A DNA stretch of 64,000 nucleotides from Mycoplasmoidaceae bacterium (lineage in GTDB: Bacteria; Bacillota_I; Bacilli_A; Mycoplasmatales; Mycoplasmoidaceae), in assembly GCA_024407815.1 (NCBI GenBank), contig JAKSVS010000002.1:57342-121341 (forward strand), read 5' to 3'. The position numbers and the translations under genes were made by a program. A model generated the notes under the pieces. That model did not search any database, was not told the DNA's origin, and saw only the letters and a list, made by a program, of their open reading frames with translations. Positions 23,606-35,107 of the stretch are shown one piece after another (the stretch's first letter is position 1; each line of letters starts with the position of its first letter).

Positions 23606-23900
23606 AGTCTAGATTAATAGCTACAAGACTAGTTATGCTTAACGATTGTTTAATAACTAGAAGTAAATCCTTGTGCAAACTATCTATTTCCTTCGTAATT
23701 AGATCACCAATAATTTTAAGTTTAACAGAAACTTCATAATAATTGTCTTGGATGGCTATTATGGAATGAGATAAATATTCATATCTAGGATATGAAGATA
23801 AAACGCTTTTAATTATGTCGGTAATAAGTCTGGCACTAAAAGTAATTTTGCCAAGACCATTCTCAATTTCAAAGTTTTTGTGTTGCTGTTCTTTTTCCAT
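23595..23900 (-). CDS. Asp23/Gls24 family protein (YqhY-like)
   Basis: A 101-residue protein of the Asp23 (DUF322) family. Visible: the early GKITFSARLITDIIKSVLSS segment, the central YYEVSVKLKIIGD strand and a C-terminal helix. YqhY in Bacillus is linked to envelope or lipid homeostasis; here the role is unknown. It sits between efp (TAATG overlap with the efp stop) and nusB, the conserved Firmicutes order. Confidence 0.75.
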   Translation of the reverse strand: MEKEQQHKNFEIENGLGKITFSARLITDIIKSVLSSYPRYEYLSHSIIAIQDNYYEVSVKLKIIGDLITKEIDSLHKDLLLVIKQSLSITSLVAINLDYGK

Positions 23901-24469
23901 TATTTTGATTCCCTACCAACATATGTTCCATCTGATGTACGAATGATAACTTTATCAGTTGGCTTAACAAATTGAGGAACTTGAATTTCAAAACCAGTAG
24001 AAATGTGAGCTTTTTTCATTATTGCCTTAACTGTGTTACCTTGAACAGCTTCTTCGCAATCAACTAAGTCACAAACAATTTGATCTGGTAGTCTAATACC
24101 TAAAATCTCATCACCGTATTTTAATACGGATACTTCAACACCCTCAATCAAGAAATTCTTCATATCTTGAATTCTTGCATCAGGAATTTCGATTGATTCA
24201 AATGTTGTATTATCCATAAAAACATAATTAGTTCCATCTACGTAACTAAAACTCATTTTTACGTTATCAACTTGAACTTTTTCAAATTTACCACCAGTTA
24301 ATACATCAATGGTAATTGATCCTGTTCTTAAATTTCTAACTTTACATTTAACAATACCTTCACGCATTGCTGTCTTGTTGAAGTAGTTTTCGATAACTTC
24401 ATATAGATTGCCACCATTTAAAAAGGTGTTTCCTGGTCTTAAATCTTTTGCATGTACTATTTCTGCCAT
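23900..24469 (-). CDS. efp: Elongation factor P
   Basis: A 189-residue three-domain translation factor that relieves stalling at consecutive prolines. N-terminal KOW-like domain with KDLRPGNTFLNGG and VRNLRTGS, middle OB domain, and a C-terminal OB domain ending FVKPTDKVIIRTSDGTYVGRES. The loop that usually reads PGKGx and carries the modified Lys or Arg reads NKTAMREG (residues 31-38). AGGAGAAT precedes the ATG. First gene of the efp / Asp23-family / nusB operon. Confidence 0.95.
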   Translation of the reverse strand: MAEIVHAKDLRPGNTFLNGGNLYEVIENYFNKTAMREGIVKCKVRNLRTGSITIDVLTGGKFEKVQVDNVKMSFSYVDGTNYVFMDNTTFESIEIPDARIQDMKNFLIEGVEVSVLKYGDEILGIRLPDQIVCDLVDCEEAVQGNTVKAIMKKAHISTGFEIQVPQFVKPTDKVIIRTSDGTYVGRESK

Positions 24470-24479
24470 AATTATTCTC

Positions 24480-25514
24480 CTATTTATTTATTGGTCTTTT
24501 TGTTGCAGCATTAATTATTGCTTGCATCTTTTTAACTGCGTTAACTGGATCGCATCCGTTTGCTGTTTCGCCTGATAGCATTGTTGCATCGGCACCCATT
24601 GATGTTGCAAGATAAACATCTGTTACTTCTGCTCTAGTTGGGTGAACGTTTCTTTCAAGTGAATCCAACATTTGTGTACAAACCACAACTGGTTTGCGAG
24701 CCTTCTTACACATTTTAATGATTTTTTCTTGCCAATAAGGAACGTCATAATAAGGCGTTTCAAGAGCCAAATCACCACGTGCCACTAAGATTCCATCAGA
24801 TTCTTTAATTATTGATCCAATATTATTTAAAGCGTCTTGTGTTTCGATTTTTGAGAAAATCTTTATTTTTTTGCCACCAGCAGCGACCAATATCTTTCTC
24901 GCATCTTTCACGTTCTTTGCGTTGCAAACAAAACTTAGAGCAATAGATTCAGCTCGTAGCTTAGCTGTTTCTTTCAGATTTTGAATATCTTTTTCAGATA
25001 AGAAAGGCATTGAATAAGATGAGTCGGGTAAATTTATCCTCTTATTTGTTAATAAGGTGTGGTTGTTCATTGCTCTAGCAAGGATGATACCCTTTTTAAC
25101 ATCAACAGACTTAACTACCAAATAAAGTTTGCCATCATCAACCGCGATTCTTTCACCCTTTTTCAAATCTTTTGCCATGTTGTATTTTTTTGTAGAATCA
25201 TACACGCAGAAAGTATTTGGTTTATTTGGTGTTTTAAAAACTTTTGTTAGTATAGTTACGTTCGCACCAGTCTTAATTGCTAAAGGTTTTTTTAATTCAC
25301 ATATTCTAATCTCGGGACCTTTTGTGTCAGTCATGATAAAAACCTTGTGGCCTTTGATTTTTCTTATGTTGTTAACAACATTTTTATAAAAAGCAAAGTC
25401 ACCGTGTGACATATTTATTCTGGCGCAAGCCATTCCTGCCTCAGCCATTTTCTTTAAAATTATTGGGTTATTACTGCTTGGCCCAATGGTACAAACAATT
25501 TTTGTTTTAGACAC
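24480..25514 (-). CDS. pyk: Pyruvate kinase lacking the C-terminal domain
   Basis: A 344-residue form of the glycolytic enzyme that makes pyruvate and ATP from PEP. A and B domains are intact: KIVCTIGPSS, RINMSHGD, TDTKGPEIR, the catalytic Lys in KIETQDAL, ARGDLALE and TRAEVTDVYLATSMGADATMLSGETA. The protein stops shortly after that, so the C domain of about 120-130 residues that carries allosteric sites in other PKs is absent. GTG at 25514 is chosen as start: AGGGAG ends 6 nt before it and VSKTKIVCTIG aligns with family N-termini. No remnant of the C domain follows. Confidence 0.93.
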   Translation of the reverse strand: MSKTKIVCTIGPSSNNPIILKKMAEAGMACARINMSHGDFAFYKNVVNNIRKIKGHKVFIMTDTKGPEIRICELKKPLAIKTGANVTILTKVFKTPNKPNTFCVYDSTKKYNMAKDLKKGERIAVDDGKLYLVVKSVDVKKGIILARAMNNHTLLTNKRINLPDSSYSMPFLSEKDIQNLKETAKLRAESIALSFVCNAKNVKDARKILVAAGGKKIKIFSKIETQDALNNIGSIIKESDGILVARGDLALETPYYDVPYWQEKIIKMCKKARKPVVVCTQMLDSLERNVHPTRAEVTDVYLATSMGADATMLSGETANGCDPVNAVKKMQAIINAATKRPINK

Positions 25515-25566
25515 TTTGTTCTCCCTATATTTTATTTTAATGTTTTTCTGTTGTTTTTTTGCATTT

Positions 25567-25585
25567 ATAGAAACTATGTTTCTAT
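25567..25585. promoter_or_regulatory. Operator-like dyad upstream of manA
   Basis: Perfect inverted repeat ATAGAAAC-TAT-GTTTCTAT. It covers the position expected for the manA -35 box. On the minus strand its centre reads AAACATAGTTT, the same 11 bases as the centre of the dyad before fruA. Confidence 0.6.
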
Positions 25586-25600
25586 TCACGCTAAAAAACT

Positions 25601-25606
25601 TATAAT
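25601..25606 (+). promoter_or_regulatory. -10 box of manA (leaderless type)
   Basis: TATAAT six bases before the manA ATG. No ribosome-binding site is present. Confidence 0.5.
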
Positions 25607-25612
25607 AAAAAT

Positions 25613-26485
25613 ATGATTTTCAGACTTAAACCAATTTTAAAACATCGTTTGTGAGGTAGCAATTATTTGCCTTCAATTTTTGGACAAAAAAGTGATGATA
25701 AAATTGGTGAAGCATGAATTTTAAGCTGCATTGGCGATGATAACTCACCAATCGATGGAAACTTAACATTGCTAGACGTTTTTAATAAGAATCCAAATAT
25801 TGTCGCAAAAAACTATAAAGGCAAATTCCCTTTATTAATCAAATTAATTGAAGCAAATGACGACTTATCAATTCAAGTTCATCCAAAAATCAAAACAGAG
25901 TTTTGACATATATTAAGCAACAAACCATCCAAACTATATATGGGGTTAAATAAAGATTCAAACAAAGAAGAAGTTGAACAAGCAATAGAATCTGGAAAAA
26001 TTACAAATCTATTAAACTACATTGATGTTATCAATGGTGATTCATACTTAATTAAACCAAGTACAATCCACGCCATTGGAAAATCAACATTTTTAATAGA
26101 AATTCAACAAAGCGCCGATATTACATATCGTCTATATGATTTTAATCGTGTTGATTCAAATGGAAAGCACAGACAATTGCATGTTAAACAAGCTTTGGAT
26201 TGCCTTGATTATAAAAGGCTTGAAATTGACAAAAATACAATGCAAAACGAACATTTAATCAGCTGCCCATATTTTAATGTTTATAAATATAAAATTGATG
26301 GCCAAAAAACGTTAAACGCCACAGAAAAATCCTTCCATTCATTAACAATTATTGAAGGAACTGGAACTATTGAAATTGATGGTAAAAAACATCAATTTAA
26401 GCCATATGATTCCTTCTTTATTTCCGCCGGTTCAAATTCATATATAATAGCCGGAAACACCACCATAATACTGGCGACTTTATAA
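25613..26485 (+). CDS. manA: Class I mannose-6-phosphate isomerase
   Basis: A 290-residue zinc enzyme interconverting mannose-6-P and fructose-6-P, with a cupin fold. Zinc-ligand motifs: SIQVHPK (Gln and His), KTEFWHI (Glu) and STIHAIG (His). Short Bacillus-type form with the early LKHRLWGSNYLP motif. Three TGAs read as Trp. It lies between pyk (divergent) and the PTS operon, flanked on both sides by similar dyads, which points to control together with sugar uptake. Confidence 0.92.
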
Positions 26486-26504
26486 TTGATTTATTAGACC
26501 AAAT

Positions 26505-26536
26505 TTATTACTAAACATAGTTTAGTAATAATTTTT
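26505..26536 (+). promoter_or_regulatory. Palindrome between manA and fruA: operator and/or terminator
   Basis: A perfect 12-bp inverted repeat (left arm TTATTACTAAAC, loop ATA, right arm GTTTAGTAATAA) followed by TTTTT. It could terminate manA transcripts, and it also covers the -35 region of fruA (-10 TATAAT at 26538-26543). It shares the core AAACATAGTTT with the dyad before manA. Confidence 0.65.
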
Positions 26537-26559
26537 ATATAATGAAAGTAGGTATTATT

Positions 26560-28677
26560 ATGAAAATAACAGATTTATTGTCCGAACAAACAATAGAACT
26601 TGATTCTCATGCCAAAAATAAGACAGATATTATAAAACAAGCTGTCCAATTAATTGGCAAATCAGGTTCTATTGTTGATTTAAAGGCCTTTGAACAGGGA
26701 ATCTTTAAAAGAGAAGAGAAATCTTCTACGGGCGTTGGGGAAGGAGTTGCAATACCTCATTGCAAATCCAATGTTGTCAAAAAGCCTCAACTTGCTGCTA
26801 TGGTAATCAAGAATGGTGTTGACTTTGCTTCACTTGATGGGCAAAAAGTTACATTGCTATTCATGATTGCCGCTCCAGTCAGCAAAGACAATGTTCATCT
26901 TGATGTGTTAGCAAGATTATCATCGTTATTGATGCAAGAAAACTTCAAAAACGATTTAATTAAAGCTAAAACAAAACAAGAGTTCTTAAAAGTAATTGAT
27001 GCTGCTGAAAGCCAAAAGAAGGAAGCTGAAGTGGCTACGGGACCAAAATTCCCTAAGATTCTAGCTGCTACTGCTTGTCCGACAGGTATTGCCCATACTT
27101 ATATGGCTAAAGAAGCTCTAGAAAAAGCTGCTAAAGAACTAAATGTGACAATTAAAGTTGAAACAAATGGTGCATCAGGTCAAAAGAATGCATTAACTGA
27201 TGAAGAAATTCAACATTGCGAAACAATAATTGTTGCTGCTGATGCATTCGTTGATATGGAACGATTTGCTGGCAAACATGTAATTCAATGTTCTACTAGC
27301 AGTGTTATTCGTGATCCTAAAGGTATGCTTAAGGAAGCGTTGGGACCAAATGTTCCAATTTACCAAGCTGGTAAATCAAGCATTAAGTCTAGTGGCGATA
27401 AATCATTTAGTTCTAAGAAGAGTTCTAAATTTTCTATATTTTATAGGCATTTAATGTCTGGTATCAGTCACATGATTCCGTTCGTTGTTGCTGGTGGTAT
27501 ATTACTAGCTATAGCATACTTAATAGATACATGCTGTGGAATTAAACCGGAAGATAATTTTGGAAACAACACTATCGGTGCACAAATATTCCATATGCTA
27601 GGTGCACAAATCGCTCTTGGTTTAATGTTCCCGATTGTTGGTGGCTTTATTAGTTATTCAATTGCGGGACGTCCTGGCATTGTTGCTGGATTTATTGGAG
27701 GTTCGGCCGCTACGGTTGGACAATTCTCATTATTATATTTCCTAGCTGTTGGTGGAGCAATTGGAGATCCTAGCTCCGAACACGTTAGAGATATAATCGA
27801 GAAATTATCTAGCAATAGTGCCGGTTTCCTTGGGGCTGTTGTTGGTGGATTCTTGGGTGGATTCTGTGCAAACCTTTTGAAAAAAGGCTTTGATAAAATG
27901 CCTCATTCTTTACAAGGCGCAAGGGACATGATTTTTATCCCATTAATTTCTGTGTTGATGATTGGTTTTACAATGTTCATAATCAACATACCATTCTCAT
28001 ACCTTAACATTGGTATATCAACAGGAATTACAGCATTAATTGAAGGACAAAACCTTTGAGCAGTTCTATGTATGATTGCGGGATTAGTTTCAGCTTTAAT
28101 GGCTATTGATATGGGCGGACCAATCAACAAAGCCACTCACTATGCAGTACTTGCTGTTTTAACAACAACAATTCAAAATCCTGAAGCAACAGTGGCTCAG
28201 AGGGAAGCTGTTGAAATGCTAATGGCAGCCAACATAGTTGGAATTATGGTTCCTCCTGTAATGATTGCATTAGCAACATGACTATTCCCACAAAAATTCA
28301 GTAAGGCTGATAGACAACCATCTCCTGCTAACGTTATCATGGGATTCTGCGGTATTACTGAGGGAGCTATTCCATATGTTGTTAAAGACCCAGTTAGAGT
28401 TATTGGAACATCAGTAACAGCTTCATTTATTGGAGGTGTTATATGTGGTCTATTACACGGTATAGCTATCGCCCCTGAAGGTGGTATGATTTCATATGCT
28501 GTTATGGGAATTAATTGCTGAAGAGCAATGATTTCAGCAATTATTGGATGTGTATTTGGAGCATTTATGCTTGGAATATTAAGAAGAAAAGTTTCTGCTG
28601 AAGATGCTCAATTAGGAAAATGAAAAGGCATTCCAATTGGCAATGGTGTTGTAAGAAAACAAGTTAAGAAAGGCTAA
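26560..28677 (+). CDS. fruA: PTS fructose-family transporter EIIABC
   Basis: A 705-residue sugar permease and phosphotransferase. Domain order: EIIA (about 1-150, active His67 in VAIPHCKS), EIIB (about 165-270, active Cys173 in ACPTGIAHTYMA) and EIIC membrane domain (from about 287, beginning FYRHLMSGISHMIPFVVAGG). Several TGAs in EIIC read as Trp. The ATG at 26560 is preferred to the one at 26542, which overlaps the -10 box. It heads an operon with ptsH and ptsI. No fruK lies nearby while manA is adjacent, so mannose is as plausible a substrate as fructose. Confidence 0.92.
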
Positions 28678-28680
28678 TTT

Positions 28681-28938
28681 ATGAAAAAATTTCAATTTAC
28701 AATTAAAGACCCTGCTGGCATTCACGCAAGACCAGCAAGTGTTGTTGTTGAAGAAGCAAAAAGATACTTTTCAACAATAACTGCTAAATACGATGGAAAA
28801 ACTGCTGATTTGAAAAAAATCTTTACAGTATTAGCACTTTGTGCTAAATGTGGTGCAGTACTAAATATTGAAGTATCTGGACCAGACGAAGATGTAGCTG
28901 CCAAAGCTATACAAGCTTCATTAGAAAGTAAGTTATAA
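28681..28938 (+). CDS. ptsH: Phosphocarrier protein HPr
   Basis: An 85-residue cytoplasmic phosphocarrier that passes phosphate from EI to EIIA. The active His15 is in PAGIHARPAS. In Firmicutes and many mollicutes Ser46 is phosphorylated by HPr kinase; here the segment reads DLKKIFTV with Lys at position 46, so that regulatory site is absent. It follows fruA by three bases and precedes ptsI by 13. Confidence 0.95.
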   Translation: MKKFQFTIKDPAGIHARPASVVVEEAKRYFSTITAKYDGKTADLKKIFTVLALCAKCGAVLNIEVSGPDEDVAAKAIQASLESKL

Positions 28939-28951
28939 TAGAAAGTATCGT

Positions 28952-30601
28952 ATGAAAAAATATTCTGGCAAAGCCATTTTTGAGGGCTTTGCCAATGCAC
29001 AAATAAAAGTTTTGTTAAACCAAAACGAACTAACTACTCATAAATTCGCAGGAATTGAAGAAGAGTTCGCTCGTTTTATTGATGCAAGAAGCAAAGAAGT
29101 TGCTAAGCTAGATGCTCTTTATGAGCAAGCTAAAACTTCTTTGGGCGAATACGAAGCTAAATTATTTGCTGCGCATAAAGTCATGGCTACCGACTCTGAC
29201 TTTGAAGAATTAGTTAAGAAAAATATATCATCAAATATAACAGCTGAAGAAGCTGTTTCACACGCTACTAAAGAAATAGAGGACATGCTATCAAAACTTG
29301 ATAGTCCATATTTGCAAGCTCGTGCTGCTGACATTAAAGAAATTGGAAGTGGAATAAAAAATATTCTTTCTGGAAAAAGCGAAGAGTACAAATTGACTAA
29401 ACCAACAATAATCGTTTGCGACGAATTAGAATCAAGTCAAATTGTGCAACTTGATAAGAAATTACTAAAAGGCTTAGTCCTTACAAAAGGAAACACTACA
29501 GCACACGTATCGATTTTTGCAAGGTCAATTGAACTTCCATCAATATGTATGGTTACCTCTTTACCGCTAGACAAATCGTTAGATGGCAAAAAGGCTTATC
29601 TTGATTCAACTAATAGCGAAATAATTATCGAACCTACTAAAGAGCAAGAAAAAGCTCTAGATAAAAAAGCTAAAGACTTTGCTAAAGAACAAATCGAACT
29701 AAAGAAATTTATTGGAAAACCAACCAAAACAAAAGATGGCTTTACAACAAACATATATTGTAATATTAGTTCAACAAATGATTTAGATGCCGTTATTAAG
29801 AATGATGGCGAAGGCATTGGTTTATTCCGCTCTGAATACGTTTATTTGAAAAAAACTGATTATCCTTCTGAGGAATACCAATTTAATATTTATAAACAAG
29901 CTCTTGAAGCAATGAATGGTAAGAAAGTAATCATAAGGACTTTCGATATCGGTGCTGATAAAAAAGTCAGCTACTTTAATCTTCCTCAGGAATCAAATCC
30001 TGCTTTAGGCTATCGATCAGTACGTATTTGTTTGGACAAACCAGAAATGTTCAAAACTCAACTAAGAGCGTTATATCGGGCTTCAGCTTTTGGTAATCTT
30101 TCAATAATGGTACCAATGATTACAAATCTAACTGAAGTTGAATTTTGTAAAAAATGTATTGATGAAGTTAAAAAAGATTTAGACAAGAATAAGATTCCAT
30201 ACAGCAAAGATGTTAAATTTGGAATAATGATTGAAGTTCCAGCCGCGGCAATTTGTGCTGATAGCTTAGCTCAACATGTTGATTTCTTTTCAATAGGTAC
30301 AAATGATTTAACACAGTATACTCTTGCGTGTGATCGTGTTAACCCAAATCTTTGTAAAGTTTTAAATCCATATCACAAAGCCTTAATGAGATTGATCAAG
30401 ATGACCATTGATGCCGCTCATAAATATGGAAAAAAAGTTGGCATGTGTGGCGAACATGCACGTGACCCAAATGTTTTGCCTTTCTTAATGGGGTTGCATA
30501 TTGACGAAATTTCTTTGTCACCTGCATATGTTCTTCGAGCTAGAAAAGCAATTGCTTCAATAGACACTAAGAAAGTTGATATTGACAAATACGTAAAATA
30601 A
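28952..30601 (+). CDS. ptsI: PTS enzyme I
   Basis: A 549-residue PEP-dependent kinase that starts the PTS phosphate chain by phosphorylating HPr. The N-terminal swivel domain has the active His185 in GNTTAHVSIFAR, and the C-terminal TIM-barrel carries EGIGLFRSEYVYL, RTFDIGADK, FFSIGTNDLTQYTLA and the catalytic Cys in GMCGEHA. Slightly shorter than the usual 570 residues. No internal TGA. Last gene of the fruA-ptsH-ptsI operon, followed by a terminator. Confidence 0.97.
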   Translation: MKKYSGKAIFEGFANAQIKVLLNQNELTTHKFAGIEEEFARFIDARSKEVAKLDALYEQAKTSLGEYEAKLFAAHKVMATDSDFEELVKKNISSNITAEEAVSHATKEIEDMLSKLDSPYLQARAADIKEIGSGIKNILSGKSEEYKLTKPTIIVCDELESSQIVQLDKKLLKGLVLTKGNTTAHVSIFARSIELPSICMVTSLPLDKSLDGKKAYLDSTNSEIIIEPTKEQEKALDKKAKDFAKEQIELKKFIGKPTKTKDGFTTNIYCNISSTNDLDAVIKNDGEGIGLFRSEYVYLKKTDYPSEEYQFNIYKQALEAMNGKKVIIRTFDIGADKKVSYFNLPQESNPALGYRSVRICLDKPEMFKTQLRALYRASAFGNLSIMVPMITNLTEVEFCKKCIDEVKKDLDKNKIPYSKDVKFGIMIEVPAAAICADSLAQHVDFFSIGTNDLTQYTLACDRVNPNLCKVLNPYHKALMRLIKMTIDAAHKYGKKVGMCGEHARDPNVLPFLMGLHIDEISLSPAYVLRARKAIASIDTKKVDIDKYVK

Positions 30602-30602
30602 T

Positions 30603-30624
30603 AAAAGAGGTTAAACCTCTTTTT

Positions 30625-30627
<3 letters not shown>
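30603..30627. terminator. Bidirectional terminator between ptsI and pfkA
   Basis: Stem AAAAGAGG / CCTCTTTT with a TTAAA loop and a T-run running into the pfkA stop codon. Confidence 0.82.
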
Positions 30628-33004
<2,377 letters not shown>

Positions 33005-33063
33005 TATCTATCTCCGTAATTTTTTTATTAATTAATATATTTTATATATTAAAAAAATATATT

Positions 33064-33088
33064 TCATAAATTATTTAATAATTTATGA
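33064..33088. promoter_or_regulatory. 12-1-12 dyad in the eno divergent promoter region
   Basis: Inverted repeat TCATAAATTATT-T-AATAATTTATGA, perfect over 12 bp on each side. It overlaps the putative -10 of the small membrane gene that starts at 33102 and lies 60 bp upstream of eno. Very AT-rich, so chance cannot be excluded. Confidence 0.4.
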
Positions 33089-33101
33089 TAATATAAACAT
33101 T

Positions 33102-33686
33102 ATGAGAGAACGTACTGATTTAGATAAAAAACCAACTTGATATTTGTTTTTAACAGCAAATATTGTGGTTTTTCTTGGAACGATTATTACTTTTGTTTTG
33201 TTTAAAAACGGTGAAGTGGAAGACAACATTAAAATTTGGCTACCGACACTCATATGTAATATTGTTAGTTTGGTGATAGCAGCATTGTTTGTCTGACTGG
33301 AAGCAAGAGGAGTAATGAATAAAATCGCCCACTTCAGAAGAAAATGATTGTATTGATATCTCGCTGCGTTAATAATATTTGTAGCGGCCATAATCTTTAG
33401 TTTTGTTTTCTTTGTACTATATAGATCGGGCTACTTTCAAAATAAAGGAAATCTTGATTGAAAAATTCTCATTGGAGATGTTGCCGGAACCGGCCTGCTT
33501 ACTTTAGTATCGATTGCATTCCAAAGATACGCTAGATATAAAATTGATCTTGATATTTATAAAAGAAACCATGGCGAATTGCCAACCGATGAAAATAAAA
33601 ATAAAGAAAAAGCTGGCGGCAAGAAACCAGATACTGATAACAAAACAGCAGCTACATCCGGTTTATCAGATCAAATTGAACAATAA
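33102..33686 (+). CDS. Four-helix membrane protein, unknown function
   Basis: A 194-residue protein with no family I recognise. Four hydrophobic helices are visible (about 14-34, 46-68, 85-107 and 120-140), with a charged 45-residue C-terminal tail rich in Lys, Glu and Thr. Six TGAs read as Trp. It resembles the 156-residue protein at 7.1 kb only in architecture. It stands alone between a divergent promoter region and its own terminator. Confidence 0.75.
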
Positions 33687-33696
33687 ATAATATCTC

Positions 33697-33728
33697 AAAT
33701 AAAAACACAAATGTGTTTTTATTTTTTT
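33697..33728 (+). terminator. Terminator of the 33102 membrane gene
   Basis: A 12-13 bp stem built on AAATAAAAACACA / TGTGTTTTTATTT, followed by T's. Confidence 0.82.
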
Positions 33729-33753
33729 CATCAACGCGAATTATGATATTTAA

Positions 33754-33759
33754 TATAAT
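33754..33759 (+). promoter_or_regulatory. -10 box of mtaB (leaderless type)
   Basis: TATAAT six bases before the mtaB ATG. No ribosome-binding site is seen. Confidence 0.5.
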
Positions 33760-33765
33760 TTACTT

Positions 33766-35061
33766 ATGAAATCTTTTTTCACCATCAACTTAGGTTGCAA
33801 AGTAAATCTGTTCGAAACGAACGCAATAATTTCCCAGTTGGTAAAATGTGGTTTCAAACATGTCTATGATATTAATAAGGCTAACATAGTGTTAATAAAC
33901 ACTTGCTCTGTTACTAACAAAGCTGATGCAAAAAGCAGAAATATGATCAATAGGGCTGTGAGCGCAAAGCTTCATCCTGTTGTTGTGGTTATGGGTTGCT
34001 TCAGCCAAGTTAATAAAGATTGGTTCGCAAACAGAAACATCGATATAGTTGTTGGGTGCAATAACAAAAACAAAATCGCAAGTTTTCTTGAAAACTTTTT
34101 ATCTAAGAAAAAACAAATATTTAAAATTAATAAATCATTACAATCATTTGAAGAATTTAGCTGTTTTAAATCACAAGATAATACACGAGCATTTTTAAAG
34201 ATTCAAGATGGGTGTGACTTTTTCTGTAGTTATTGTTTAATTCCATATTGTCGTGGTAGACAAAGATCTATGAAACACGAACACGTAATTAGAGACATTA
34301 AATGATATGTTAAAAATGGCTATAAAGAAATCGTCTTAACAGGCGTTAATACTGCCGGTTATAAAGATGGTAAGTATGGTTTTTTCAATTTGCTAAGCGA
34401 TATAAATAAAATACCTGGTGACTTCCGTGTTAGAATTTCGTCACTAGAACCATTTCAAATTGATAAAAAAATAATTGATTTATTTTCAAAAAACCCACAA
34501 CGATGAGCTAACCAAATTCATTTATGTTTGCAATCAGCTTGCAACTCAATCCTAAAAGCAATGAATCGCAAATATACTGTGAATGATTTTATCGACATTT
34601 GTCGATACATCAAGAAAAAAATGCCAAACGTGGCGATCACGACTGATTATATTGTGGCATTTGGAAACGAAAACGAAAAACAGTTTAACGATGCCATCAA
34701 AAACTTGAGCAAAATTAGATTTGCCTATATGAACATTTTTATCTATTCAAGAAGAAAAAATACTGCTGCTGACAAACTTTATAAACAAGATATCAATCCT
34801 ATTGTTGCTAGAAAAAGATACAACAAGGTTGTTAAATTAAAAAATAAATTTAGAAAAGAATATTTACGAACACTTATTAATAAGGAACTCAAGGTTTTGG
34901 TTGAAAAACCAACCGGTTCTTTGATGCATGGATATAGCAGCGAATTTGTGAAGGTTTATTTTAAATCTGGAAAAAATTTACGTGGTCAAATAGTCAATGT
35001 CAAACCAGAAAAAATTATAGAGGACAGGACTGGTCCTTGTTTATTGGGCAAAAGAATATAA
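33766..35061 (+). CDS. mtaB: tRNA-t6A37 methylthiotransferase
   Basis: A 431-residue radical-SAM methylthiotransferase of the MtaB type, which adds a methylthio group to t6A37 of tRNA. N-terminal [11 protein letters not shown] and [12 protein letters not shown] are the MtaB versions of the cluster-binding motifs, the radical-SAM motif is CDFFCSYC, and the C-terminal TRAM domain ends GPCLLGKRI. The usual GFPGE-type motif reads AFGNE here. Two TGAs read as Trp. It is a paralogue of miaB at 7.6 kb, so this cell makes both ms2i6A and ms2t6A by inference. Confidence 0.9.
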
Positions 35062-35085
35062 ATACATACCATGTATGTATTTATG

Positions 35086-35091
35086 TATAAT
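35086..35091 (+). promoter_or_regulatory. -10 box of pgi
   Basis: TATAAT 16 nt before the pgi ATG, followed by a TTAGGAG ribosome-binding site. Confidence 0.5.
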
Positions 35092-35107
35092 AGATTTAGG
35101 AGTAATT

